A stretch of DNA of 64,000 nucleotides, taken from positions 186,001 through 250,000 of the forward strand of contig DASTWA010000002.1 of the NCBI GenBank assembly GCA_035758825.1, given 5' to 3'. The position numbers were made by a program, and so were the translations under genes. This document shows, piece by piece, positions 50,097-58,340 of this stretch (its first letter is position 1; each line of letters opens with the position of its first letter). The stretch comes from JARIHD01 sp035758825 (GTDB lineage Bacteria; Patescibacteriota; Saccharimonadia; Saccharimonadales; UBA4665). The notes under the pieces were generated by a model. The model ran no database searches, had not been told where the DNA came from, and saw only the letters and a program-made list of their open reading frames with translations.

Positions 50097-51398
50097 CTAC
50101 TTGATCGAACCGATGAGATCATCGATTTTAATGCGCTTCTGCTCAGCCGTATCGCGGTCACGGACGGTCACTGTTCCGTCTTCGAGGGTATCGAAGTCGA
50201 TCGTTACGCAGTATGGCGTGCCGATTTCGTCTTGGCGGCGGTAGCGTTTACCGATATTGCCGTTGTCGTCCCACATGACTGCGCCGAATTCCTTCTTTAG
50301 CATGTCGTAAACCTCTTTGGCCTTGGCAACCAGCTCGGGCTTATTCTTTAGCAGCGGGCTGACGGCGCATGTAACTGGCGCCAGATGCTTGGGCAGCTTA
50401 AGTACACTGCGCTTCTCGCCGTTCAGTTCGTCTACTTTGTAGGCCGAAACGAGCACGGCCATCACGGCGCGTTCGACACCGAAACTTGGCTCGATCACAT
50501 GCGGCACAAACGGCGCGCTGCCATCTTTGGGGCGGTATTCCATGCTCTTGCCGCTGGCTTTTTGGATATTAGTCAGGTCGAAGTCGGTGCGGTATGCCAT
50601 ACCGAGTAGTTCGTCTTTACCGTGCGGGAAGTCAAATTCGAAGTCGATCGTGCGCTTGCTGTAATGTGCCAGGTCGTCTGCTGGGACTTCCAGTTCGTGC
50701 ACCATATCGCCTGACAGACCGAGCGCCTGGAACCATTCGTGGATGCGCTTGCGCCACATCTCGAAAGCCTCTTCCCACTTGGCTGGGTCTACGAAGTACT
50801 CGATTTCCATCTGTTCGAATTCGCGGGAACGGAACACGAAGTCGCGGGGAGAAATTTCGTTGCGGAAGGCCTTACCCTGCTGGGCAATACCGAATGGCAG
50901 GTCTGGGTAAAAGCTGTCGACGACGTTCTTGAAGTTAGTAAAGATACCCTGGGCGGTTTCGGGTCGCAAATAGCTGACGCTGGCTTCGTCGGCAACCGGG
51001 CCGACATTGGTCTTGAACATCATGTTGAATTGGCGCGGCTCGCCAAAGGTGCCGGTCTTGCCGCAGGCTGGACATTTGTTCGGGTCGTCGAGCTTGTCGG
51101 CGCGGAAGCGGCCGTGGCAGTTGGAGCACTCAACCAGCGGGTCGGTAAAGGTTTCGGTGTGGCCGCTGGCTTGCCAGACCTTTTGGTTCATGAGGATGGC
51201 GGCGTCGACGCCGTACATGTCGTCGAGGTCTTCGACGAACATCTTCCACCACAGCTGCATGATGTTGCGCTTCAGCGCGACACCCAGTGGACCGTAGTCC
51301 CAAGTACCGCTCAGCCCACCATATACTTCACTACCTTGATAAATAAACCCCCGCCGTTTGGCTAAGGATGCGATTTCCTCTAAAGTCACTTCACTCAT
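50097..51398 (-). CDS. glyQS: Glycyl-tRNA synthetase, dimeric class II type
   Basis: Charges tRNA-Gly. About 433 residues, the alpha2 form. Class II features: YGGLSGTWDYGPLGVALK, FRNEISPRDFVFRSREFEQMEIEYF (motif 2), and EPSFGVERAVMAVL (motif 3). A Cys4-type insertion (CSNCHGRF; CPACG) is present. ATG 51398 with GGAAG upstream is preferred; ATG 51410 lies about 9 nt after TATAAT and could be a leaderless alternative. Confidence 0.96.
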   Translation of the reverse strand: MSEVTLEEIASLAKRRGFIYQGSEVYGGLSGTWDYGPLGVALKRNIMQLWWKMFVEDLDDMYGVDAAILMNQKVWQASGHTETFTDPLVECSNCHGRFRADKLDDPNKCPACGKTGTFGEPRQFNMMFKTNVGPVADEASVSYLRPETAQGIFTNFKNVVDSFYPDLPFGIAQQGKAFRNEISPRDFVFRSREFEQMEIEYFVDPAKWEEAFEMWRKRIHEWFQALGLSGDMVHELEVPADDLAHYSKRTIDFEFDFPHGKDELLGMAYRTDFDLTNIQKASGKSMEYRPKDGSAPFVPHVIEPSFGVERAVMAVLVSAYKVDELNGEKRSVLKLPKHLAPVTCAVSPLLKNKPELVAKAKEVYDMLKKEFGAVMWDDNGNIGKRYRRQDEIGTPYCVTIDFDTLEDGTVTVRDRDTAEQKRIKIDDLIGSIK

Positions 51399-51494
51399 TT
51401 GTGCTTCCATATGAGCTGCATTATATCAGGCGGCCATCTGTTACGCCACCGCCGCCTGGCCTTCGGGCGCTTTTGCTAAGCCCTGCCACCCCGG

Positions 51495-52595
51495 CTATCT
51501 ATCAGGGTCAGGGCGTGGCGGCCCTTGTTGTTTGCGGGCAGTTTCTTGTTGTGCTCTTGCAATTTTCTCGGCTCTGGCGGCCATGACATCACCTCCGGCA
51601 GCTGCAATTTCTTCCGGGGTTGGCTCTTTAACTACGATGCCTATTTCTCGCTGTTTCAAAGCAGGGTCAGCCTGCCCAAGGCCAACATCAGGTCGCCGGA
51701 GACCCACAAGCACGCGTTCCAAGACCTCAATCGACGGCCCGTTGTACGGCTCAGAATCCCCAGCCCACTCCCGACGGGTACGAAGTTCAAATTCAAGATG
51801 AGTTTCACCAGGAAGTTGTCCTGACAAGTCCAGAGGTGGTCGCTGCGGCAGATCACCTGCTCCACGTGCATGCACTTCGTTGCTCAGCGTAACAAAGGGG
51901 CTGATAGGAGGTGCTGCGGGTGGCGCCTGCTCAACAGGCGTCGATACAGGCTCCGGCGCTGCGTTTGCCTCAGAAATGGGTGGCGTGGATGCAGCCTCCT
52001 CGGCAGCCCGTTGCCGCTCGACTGCATGGCGCCCTTGACTAAAGCCTTCGAGTAATAATGACATCTCACCGGCACGTGCCATAAGCGCTGCGCGCTTTAA
52101 TGTCTCAAGCGGATCACTAAATTCCGGCTCAGCAAACTCTCGGCCCTCTCCTGGGCCTGGAAGATCGCCCCTGGCATCCGCGCCATCACCATCACCGTCA
52201 TACCATTCCGGATCCGGATAAGGCGACGCTTGATCCGTGGGCGGCCTATCCGGTGGCTCTGGCGGGCCGCCGGCGCCTTGGTCTTGGGCTGGCGGCTCAG
52301 CTTCGTCAGTCTCCTCGTGTGCAGTCTGGGCGCTAAACCGGGAACGGTACACTCCACCGCCTTGCGGCTCAGCCTTCTGGTCACTCCGGTGGCGGGCATC
52401 GGGTTCACGCGGGTCGACTACCGTTCCATCAGGTAATACTATCTGACCAGGCACCTCCTTGTCATCAACGTCGGGTGCATCGACCTCCGGCTGAATATGG
52501 GCAATATGGCCCATTGACGAGTACTCGATCTTACTCGGGCCAGGACCCGTATCACCGACTGTCGCACGATCCATTACATCAAACAACTCTTCCAT
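51495..52595 (-). CDS. Hypothetical Pro-rich, largely disordered protein
   Basis: 366 residues from ATG 52595 (AGGCGGTGAT ribosome site just upstream). Rich in Pro, Glu, Asp, Gly and Ala; PPAQDQGAGGPPEPPDRPP and similar runs imply disorder. Two more ordered parts: LETLKRAALMARAGEMSLLLEGF (about 160-185) and a C-terminal segment with PSIEVLERVLVGLRRPDVG. No membrane helix. Similar style to the tails at 13870-15357 and 24398-25396. Function unknown. Confidence 0.65.
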   Translation of the reverse strand: MEELFDVMDRATVGDTGPGPSKIEYSSMGHIAHIQPEVDAPDVDDKEVPGQIVLPDGTVVDPREPDARHRSDQKAEPQGGGVYRSRFSAQTAHEETDEAEPPAQDQGAGGPPEPPDRPPTDQASPYPDPEWYDGDGDGADARGDLPGPGEGREFAEPEFSDPLETLKRAALMARAGEMSLLLEGFSQGRHAVERQRAAEEAASTPPISEANAAPEPVSTPVEQAPPAAPPISPFVTLSNEVHARGAGDLPQRPPLDLSGQLPGETHLEFELRTRREWAGDSEPYNGPSIEVLERVLVGLRRPDVGLGQADPALKQREIGIVVKEPTPEEIAAAGGDVMAARAEKIARAQQETARKQQGPPRPDPDR

Positions 52596-52637
52596 AACAA
52601 TCACCGCCTATGTCCCCTGCGTTAAGAAAGTAAAAAG

Positions 52638-52664
52638 TTTAGAACCGGATGGTCCGGCTCTAAA
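52638..52664 (-). terminator. Intrinsic terminator of the recO unit
   Basis: Stem TTTAGAACCGG/CCGGCTCTAAA (one mismatch) with a 5-nt loop; on minus it is followed by CTTTTTAC. It lies about 75 nt after the recO stop and upstream of the gene at 51495-52595. Confidence 0.7.
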
Positions 52665-52737
52665 ACGTATCATTAACGTCACTTATAATACGGTATTTGT
52701 TCGCTATCCTCAATGACCGTCAACGGTTTTCTTCCTT

Positions 52738-53424
52738 TTATACGACCAGGGTCAGATGCTGCATAAGTGGGAGCAGGTCTTCCGTTAGCGCCGAGCTGCC
52801 GCGGACGCGCCAAAGCTCCCGGGGTGGAGTACCGGCAAAGGCCAACCGCAAAAATTTAATGTGCGAGGCTTCGAACCGCCCCCGTTCCGGAGAATATACA
52901 AAGGCCATATGCCCTGTACCGAATTCGTACCTACGATCTACGGACAGTCTTTCCCCACGGTCGTCACTTTGCAAATTGGGGGCGTGCCCGTTCAGACGGA
53001 GCATTTGCGCCGCAAACCAGAACCGCACCAAGTCGGACGGGATGTCCACGTCGTTCAGCGCCTCAAAGGTGTCGCGGAGCACATCAAAGTACGCCGGCTC
53101 TGTTTCGTCCTCGGTAGCCCGATTAAGCTGTTTGATAAGGTCGTAGCCAAGCATCGTTCGATTGAGGTCCCCTACTATCCGGTCGTAATGCTTCACCAAA
53201 CGAGTCGATACTAGAGTACCGACTTCTCCCCTGCCCTTAATGAACGTGATTTCACTCACGCTGAACAGTTCGATGCCGCCGGCTAATTTGGATTTCACGC
53301 GGCGCACCCCTTTTGCGAGCAGGCTCAGCTTGCCGTATTCTGGGGTCAACAGAGACAAAATACGATCGGCTTCACCATAATCGGTACGCCCCAAAATAAT
53401 CGCCGTCGTAACCTGTTGTTTCAC
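52738..53424 (-). CDS. recO: DNA repair protein RecO
   Basis: Helps load RecA on SSB-coated DNA with RecR. 228 residues. N-terminal OB fold: TAIILGRTDYGEADRILSLLTPEYGKLSLLAKGVRR, then a helical domain. The Cys4 zinc-finger of many RecO proteins is absent, as in E. coli. The start is GTG at 53424 overlapping the receiver stop (GTGA), so it is translationally coupled to the pseudo-receiver. Confidence 0.93.
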   Translation of the reverse strand: MKQQVTTAIILGRTDYGEADRILSLLTPEYGKLSLLAKGVRRVKSKLAGGIELFSVSEITFIKGRGEVGTLVSTRLVKHYDRIVGDLNRTMLGYDLIKQLNRATEDETEPAYFDVLRDTFEALNDVDIPSDLVRFWFAAQMLRLNGHAPNLQSDDRGERLSVDRRYEFGTGHMAFVYSPERGRFEASHIKFLRLAFAGTPPRELWRVRGSSALTEDLLPLMQHLTLVV

Positions 53425-53798
53425 GTCAGCACCCGCCGCACCGCCGAGATAACTTGCTGCAGGCTGGTTTGGGGCTTGTATAGCACCTCCATAACGCCCA
53501 AATCCGCCGCCAAAGCCGCTTGCACCGGTCGTATTGCCACTGGCGTCAGGTTAGTGTTTACGACTACCGGGACAAATCGCCATTCGGCATGCGATCGGAA
53601 TTCATGCAAAAACTCCACACCGTCGTGGACTGCCAGCTGGATCTCCATGACTACTGCCGCAGGCGTTGACTGGTCCGCCGCGTCAATAGCGTCTTGGGCG
53701 CCAGTAGCATGTCTCACTGCATAACCTGCGTGCCGTAAAGCCTGCACATAGGTACGGGCCAAGGCAGTGTCAGGTTCAATTACTAATACATTTTGCAT
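53421..53798 (-). CDS. Receiver-like protein with Glu in place of the phospho-Asp
   Basis: 125 residues with the REC fold: VLVIEPD at the start, Thr in VVVNTNLTP and conserved Lys in VLYKPQ. At the phosphoacceptor position the sequence is VVMEIQL, so E52 replaces Asp. Only one of the usual acidic pair is in place (E8, D10). Phosphorylation at this site is not expected; Glu may mimic the active state. It lies between a degenerate kinase and recO with a 4-nt overlap to recO. Confidence 0.85.
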   Translation of the reverse strand: MQNVLVIEPDTALARTYVQALRHAGYAVRHATGAQDAIDAADQSTPAAVVMEIQLAVHDGVEFLHEFRSHAEWRFVPVVVNTNLTPVAIRPVQAALAADLGVMEVLYKPQTSLQQVISAVRRVLT

Positions 53799-53818
53799 GA
53801 ATACAATACTTATACAAT

Positions 53819-54538
53819 TTATACAAATACCAATTGCTGGCTTGGCTGCAACGTGGCCGCCAAACCGGATCGTTTCTGGTGTCTCCCGACCCGCAGCTTA
53901 CTTTCCATTGCCTGCAAAATTGCGTCTGCGACGAACAGTCCCGCTCCGCTGCCGCTCAGGATGCTTAGTGGCTTGGAGGCTTTGCCCTGCAATGCCAACG
54001 CGTTGCGCCAGGATTCGCTGCGCAGCTGCTCGTACTCGCCATACAAACCTGTTACCAGGCCGTGTGGCGTCCGGTGGACAGAGAGTAAAAGTCTGCTCCC
54101 CTCAGGCAGCGGGTAGCCCTGCAGCAATGTATACCCCAAAGCCAGAAGCGCCGACTTCAGGCCCTCTGGATGAGCCATGACCGGCTCATATCTGCCGCCG
54201 ATGCTCAGTTCGACTACTGTTCCATACTGTTTGGCAAAACTACTCAGCTCGTGAGCCGTCTCTACTAATAACGACGAGATCGAGACTGGTTCCAATTGAA
54301 GCATACTTTGCTCGCGCATTAGCCGCAATCCTAACAAATAACTATCCACGAGTGTCAGAGCCGCGGCCGCGTGGACGCGGATAGCCCCCAAGTCGGTCAA
54401 TCCTACTTCGCCGGTCAACTGACCTAGCTCGGCTTGCCTGGCGATTGTAGCCAGAGGAGTTTTGAGCTGTTCAGCCACAGACCTCAGAAGCGCTGCGTTT
54501 GTCCCCCCGGAATTATCGGCGCCGTCCGCTTGCACCAT
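53819..54538 (-). CDS. Degenerate histidine-kinase-like protein lacking the phospho-His
   Basis: 239 residues. The dimerisation helix SVAEQLKTPLATIARQAEL aligns with kinase H boxes (SHELRTPL), but His is Glu here. The ATPase half lacks a clear N-box Asn and G1 Asp; only GSGAGLFVADAIL resembles the G2 box. No membrane helix. It probably neither binds ATP normally nor phosphorylates. Strong AGGAGAGGGG ribosome site. It sits 20 nt before the equally altered receiver and both lead into recO. Confidence 0.75.
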   Translation of the reverse strand: MVQADGADNSGGTNAALLRSVAEQLKTPLATIARQAELGQLTGEVGLTDLGAIRVHAAAALTLVDSYLLGLRLMREQSMLQLEPVSISSLLVETAHELSSFAKQYGTVVELSIGGRYEPVMAHPEGLKSALLALGYTLLQGYPLPEGSRLLLSVHRTPHGLVTGLYGEYEQLRSESWRNALALQGKASKPLSILSGSGAGLFVADAILQAMESKLRVGRHQKRSGLAATLQPSQQLVFV

Positions 54539-54633
54539 GTTCCCCTCTCCTTATGCTTGCATACAGTATAACACCGTGGGCATGAGCCGGCTACGGTGTT
54601 ATAAAGTCTGCCGGATTGTATACTGCGGGGGCA

Positions 54634-55308
54634 CTACGGAACAAATGAGAAGTTGGGCAGGATGTGCGTGTCTAGGTCGCCTTTGAAATCATTGGATTCT
54701 GTCCAGATCTTAAGGGTCATATTCCGGAGAGGTAGTACGATCATCGTACCCTGCTTGGTCGGCGTAATCTGGCCTTCGATGCGCGAACCGACAATGCTCG
54801 GAACCTTTGGCAAAGTATAGGGAGCAATCGTCACCTTGCCGGCAGTCAGCGAAGCCTTGAACTGACTCACAACCGTGTCATAAGGCGTCTGAACCAACTC
54901 AACACGCAGCGCAAAGGTATTGTCTGGGTCGGTAACGTTAGGTACGACACTGGGCTGAAAATAACCATTGACAGGGTTGCCGCCGCGGTCGTTCTCTACG
55001 ACGTATGAGCTCCAGGTTTTTGGATAGTTGACGGTGATGTTACCGAATGCCGACGGTCCGATGTAGGTGTCGTACGGCTTCTTGGCCTGCTCCGCGTAGT
55101 CAGCGGCATCGAGCTTTTTTTGGTCGGCTACGGCCTTGTTAACGGCTGTGGCGACCTCTTGGTCGCTTTCGTTTTTATAATGGGCGCGTTCGTTATATGC
55201 CCACGCCCCAAAGCCGACCGCGCCAAAAAAGAACAAAATCAGCATTATAAAAGGAATGAGCAATATATTTATTGCGCCTCGTTCGGATAGCCTATTCATA
55301 TCGCTCAT
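54634..55308 (-). CDS. Hypothetical membrane-anchored extracytoplasmic protein
   Basis: 224 residues: Arg-containing N-terminus, a strong membrane helix (about 14-37; LLIPFIMLILFFFGAVGFGAW), a helical stalk (KNESDQEVATAVNKAVADQKK) and a beta-rich outer domain with ITVNYPKTWSSYVVE and LPLRNMTLKIWTES. The start could be ATG 55308 or ATG 55299. No family recognised; likely envelope protein. Confidence 0.65.
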   Translation of the reverse strand: MSDMNRLSERGAINILLIPFIMLILFFFGAVGFGAWAYNERAHYKNESDQEVATAVNKAVADQKKLDAADYAEQAKKPYDTYIGPSAFGNITVNYPKTWSSYVVENDRGGNPVNGYFQPSVVPNVTDPDNTFALRVELVQTPYDTVVSQFKASLTAGKVTIAPYTLPKVPSIVGSRIEGQITPTKQGTMIVLPLRNMTLKIWTESNDFKGDLDTHILPNFSFVP

Positions 55309-55339
55309 AATAGCGTAAAACTCACATCAAACACAAGCA

Positions 55340-55834
55340 TTATTTATACTCGTACAGGTACACGCCATCACGCTTTTCGACTGGTTCCCTGCCCGGGATA
55401 GCAAAAGCGAAGCTCGCCAGCTTGGTTGGAACGTCTGGACGCCATTTACTCATCCGCTCATCAAGGCGTTTCATATAACGTGGCAGCATAAAGGTAAAGA
55501 CAGCGTCGGCACGCGGCCAGGGAGCGCCCCAGTAGCTCCCCCAAATAAACCGCACTTGACTGCGATACCTGAAGGTCACAATCCACGCAACGGCAATCAA
55601 GAAGGGGTTGAGCTCCACGCCTACAACTTTAATCCCACGTTTGGCGGCGGCCAGCATTACCCGGCCGTCACCAGAACCCAGCTCCAAGAGGGTTTCACCC
55701 GGCTTGAGATCCAGCAAGTTAAGCGCCGTATCGGTCTGCTTGCGCATGGTCGGCAGGTATGGCGGTCCGACGAAAACCACGACACCGAATGCCAAAATGA
55801 TGGTCATCCCCACTAGAGCTATCCAAAATAACAT
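55340..55834 (-). CDS. Membrane-anchored class I SAM methyltransferase
   Basis: 164 residues: N-terminal membrane helix (about 3-22) then a short methyltransferase core with motif I LLELGSGDGRVMLAAAKRG and KVVGVELNPF. The core ends early, with FTFMLPRYMKRL in the motif IV area. Clear AGGGAGG ribosome site. Small membrane-tethered methyltransferases of this kind occur in bacteria with unknown substrates. Confidence 0.8.
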   Translation of the reverse strand: MLFWIALVGMTIILAFGVVVFVGPPYLPTMRKQTDTALNLLDLKPGETLLELGSGDGRVMLAAAKRGIKVVGVELNPFLIAVAWIVTFRYRSQVRFIWGSYWGAPWPRADAVFTFMLPRYMKRLDERMSKWRPDVPTKLASFAFAIPGREPVEKRDGVYLYEYK

Positions 55835-55850
55835 GTATTCCTCCCTTCCG

Positions 55851-56069
55851 CTACAAGGCGGATTCTGTGGCTTGTTCGGAAGCCAGCTTCAGTTGCTTAA
55901 TCTTGTTCTCGGCTTGCTGCAAGTGCTTTTCAAGCTGCCCGGCCAACCGCAAACCTTCCTCATACAGCGCTACGGCCTCGTCTACATGAACACCGGGTGC
56001 CTGTAGCTGGGCAAGCACACGATCAAGCTCGCTGCTTAATGTCTGGTAGTCTTTTTCGGCCTTAGCCAT
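55851..56069 (-). CDS. xseB: Exodeoxyribonuclease VII small subunit
   Basis: 72 residues, a helical hairpin with KDYQTLSSELDRVLAQLQ and VDEAVALYEEGLRLAGQLEKHLQQAENKIKQL-type core (LYEEGLRLAGQL). Forms ExoVII with XseA, a single-strand exonuclease. Overlaps xseA by 8 nt. Confidence 0.93.
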   Translation of the reverse strand: MAKAEKDYQTLSSELDRVLAQLQAPGVHVDEAVALYEEGLRLAGQLEKHLQQAENKIKQLKLASEQATESAL

Positions 56070-57204
56070 GTCGGTTCTCCTCTATCATTGTAATCTGTTT
56101 GACTGTCGTTGTCAGGCGCGCGTCAATTAACTGCATATTCAGTTCGTCGCCAGGAGCGATGCCATTACCGCTCACCACGCACGCACTCCCTTTGCGGACA
56201 AGGGCGTACCCCCGCGCCAGCGCCGCCTGCGGATCGAACGCTGTCAGCACTTGTTTGCGCAAGGCAATCTCTTGCTTCTCTTGGTGCAGAAGACTTCGGA
56301 TGCCGTCATCAAGCGCTTCCCGGTGGAGTACAAGCGCCCGCCGTGAATCATGGACTGTCCGGTCGGCCAAATGGGCCAGCCGTTCACGCTGGGCGCGGAG
56401 CGACGCCAGCATTGCCCTGCGGTCTGGCACCAGTAATTCGGCAGCGTTACTGGGGGTGCTTGCCCGCTGGTCGGCGGCCAACTCGGCCAGACTTATGTCG
56501 GTCTCGTGTCCGATCGCTACGACGGTCGGTATACGGCTGGCGGCCACTGCCCTGGTAACCTGCTCGGCACTAAAAGCCTGCAAGTCTTCCGCACTCCCCC
56601 CGCCGCGGGTCACTACCAGCACATCCGGCGGCGATGCCATCTGGTTAAATTGCTGTACGGCACGGACAATCTGTGCCGGAGCCGCCTCACCCTGCACCTG
56701 CACATCGATGTGCGTGATCTTCAAGCCGCCCCACCGGGCATTCAAAACCTTTAAAAAGTCACGGTACGCCGCCGACTCACCGGAAGTAACCAGGCCAATG
56801 TGCCCTGGCGGATACGGTACCGGCCGTTTGCGTTCCGGGTCGAACAGTCCTTCCGCAGCCAGTTTGGCTTCCAAAAGTTTGGCGGCCTTTTTGATTGACC
56901 CCTCACCGACGGGATTAATGTTTTGGGCAGTCACACTAAACCCATACTGCGGGTGGAGCCGCGGTACGCCCCTGACGGCCACCATCATGCCGTCCTCCAA
57001 AGGCCCGGGCAGCATATAGACCGTGCCAAAAAAACGCACAGTTGCACCTTCGTCCTTGAGGTCAAAATACACCCAACGGTTTTTGCTGACCTTAAAATTG
57101 GCCAGCTCGCCGCTGACCGTTACCGTCGGATAGGCATAGGCCAACGTCTGGTTTAATACGGCGACGAACTCGCTGACGCTCCATGTAATGTCCTGTGAAC
57201 TCAT
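56062..57204 (-). CDS. xseA: Exodeoxyribonuclease VII large subunit
   Basis: 380 residues: N-terminal OB fold (VSGELANFKVSKNRWVYFDLKD), catalytic domain with IGLVTSGESAAYRDFLKVLNARW, VVTRGGGSAEDLQAF, VVAIGHETDISLAELAADQRASTPSNAAEL, then a coiled coil and a short C-terminal barrel. Typically this group has TS..GAA; GESAA here. Operon with xseB downstream. GGGAG precedes the ATG. Confidence 0.95.
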   Translation of the reverse strand: MSSQDITWSVSEFVAVLNQTLAYAYPTVTVSGELANFKVSKNRWVYFDLKDEGATVRFFGTVYMLPGPLEDGMMVAVRGVPRLHPQYGFSVTAQNINPVGEGSIKKAAKLLEAKLAAEGLFDPERKRPVPYPPGHIGLVTSGESAAYRDFLKVLNARWGGLKITHIDVQVQGEAAPAQIVRAVQQFNQMASPPDVLVVTRGGGSAEDLQAFSAEQVTRAVAASRIPTVVAIGHETDISLAELAADQRASTPSNAAELLVPDRRAMLASLRAQRERLAHLADRTVHDSRRALVLHREALDDGIRSLLHQEKQEIALRKQVLTAFDPQAALARGYALVRKGSACVVSGNGIAPGDELNMQLIDARLTTTVKQITMIEENRHG

Positions 57205-57213
57205 ATGGCTCCC

Positions 57214-58278
57214 CTACTTGCCGGAGGCGGCTTCGGTAACATCGGGATCGGGCCTACGCAGCATCCGATGGTAAAAAAAGTAACCGGGGGGTATCTGGAT
57301 CATGGTACTCAGCATACGGTACATGACCGTTACCGGCAGACTGATCGCGGCCGGTACGCCCGCGGCCACCAAAACACCGGTCATGAGGGCTTCGTAAATA
57401 CCCACGCCGCCGGGCATGACCGAAATAAGGCCGGCAACATTGGCAACTGCGTAGGCCAGGATAACCGCCCCGATATTTACCCACTCGCCAAAAGCGATGT
57501 ATACCGCATATATAGCGGCAACCTCGGTAGCGTTAGCCATCAGGCCCCATACAAAGGGCCATTTAAGGTCCTTCCACCGGGACTCTATTAGCTTATAGTT
57601 GACGTGCAGCTCCTCAAACACACGCTGTACGCGGGCGATGCTGATCGTTTCGGGCGATTTGGGCATAAAGAAATGCAGCACCTTGTTAATGGCTTTTGTA
57701 AGAAATGTAAAGGTCGCGCTGATCCGCTTTTCGCTGCCGATTATCATTACGAATGCAAAGGTACCAATCAGCATCAAGGTCGTAATCGAACTCGTCACCA
57801 GGATGACAAAATCGTTTGCCTTGTTGCCTATGGCCAAGAACAGCAATCCGGAAACCAACAGAATCTCAAACGACAAGATGAGCAGCACCAGCTTCATAAG
57901 CTGGATAAGCGTCGCCTTGCCAGCTGTAATACCGCTGCTGCGCATTCGCACCCCAAAATATGAGATGCCCGACACACCGCCGCTTGGAAATACGTGGTTA
58001 ATAAAGTTCAGCTCCAGCGCAACTTTGTAGAGCGACCAATACCGGAGTTTGTTGCCCACTACCGCGAACATGCCGCGGTACATCTCGGTCTGGGAGTGGT
58101 AGTTCAGCATTTGGATCGGAATGAGGAGCAAAAGCACCCAGGCATTAACTTCCCGAAGATTCTTAAGCGTCTCGACCAATTGGTCGCGGATGGCCACGAC
58201 TAAAACAAGCAGTGCAATGACTGTTACGATATTCAGCAACAATTTCCATCGCCTTTTTATAAAGGAGTATTCGCTCAT
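57214..58278 (-). CDS. LPG-synthase-TM/UPF0104 family membrane protein
   Basis: 354 residues with about eight membrane helices; resembles the flippase-like domain of MprF (lysylphosphatidylglycerol synthase TM). Visible: FINHVFPSGGVSGISYF and a terminal GVGIYEALMTGVLVAAGVP motif (PGGVGIYEA). Probably moves a lipid or lipid-linked sugar across the membrane; substrate unknown. ATG 58278 is preferred over 58302; TATAAT lies 9 nt upstream and overlaps an AGGGG site. Confidence 0.85.
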   Translation of the reverse strand: MSEYSFIKRRWKLLLNIVTVIALLVLVVAIRDQLVETLKNLREVNAWVLLLLIPIQMLNYHSQTEMYRGMFAVVGNKLRYWSLYKVALELNFINHVFPSGGVSGISYFGVRMRSSGITAGKATLIQLMKLVLLILSFEILLVSGLLFLAIGNKANDFVILVTSSITTLMLIGTFAFVMIIGSEKRISATFTFLTKAINKVLHFFMPKSPETISIARVQRVFEELHVNYKLIESRWKDLKWPFVWGLMANATEVAAIYAVYIAFGEWVNIGAVILAYAVANVAGLISVMPGGVGIYEALMTGVLVAAGVPAAISLPVTVMYRMLSTMIQIPPGYFFYHRMLRRPDPDVTEAASGK

Positions 58279-58340
58279 ATGTCCCCTATTATACATAACC
58301 ACGTAGTGATGATCAGTTAACTGTTATAATACAGGGCAAG

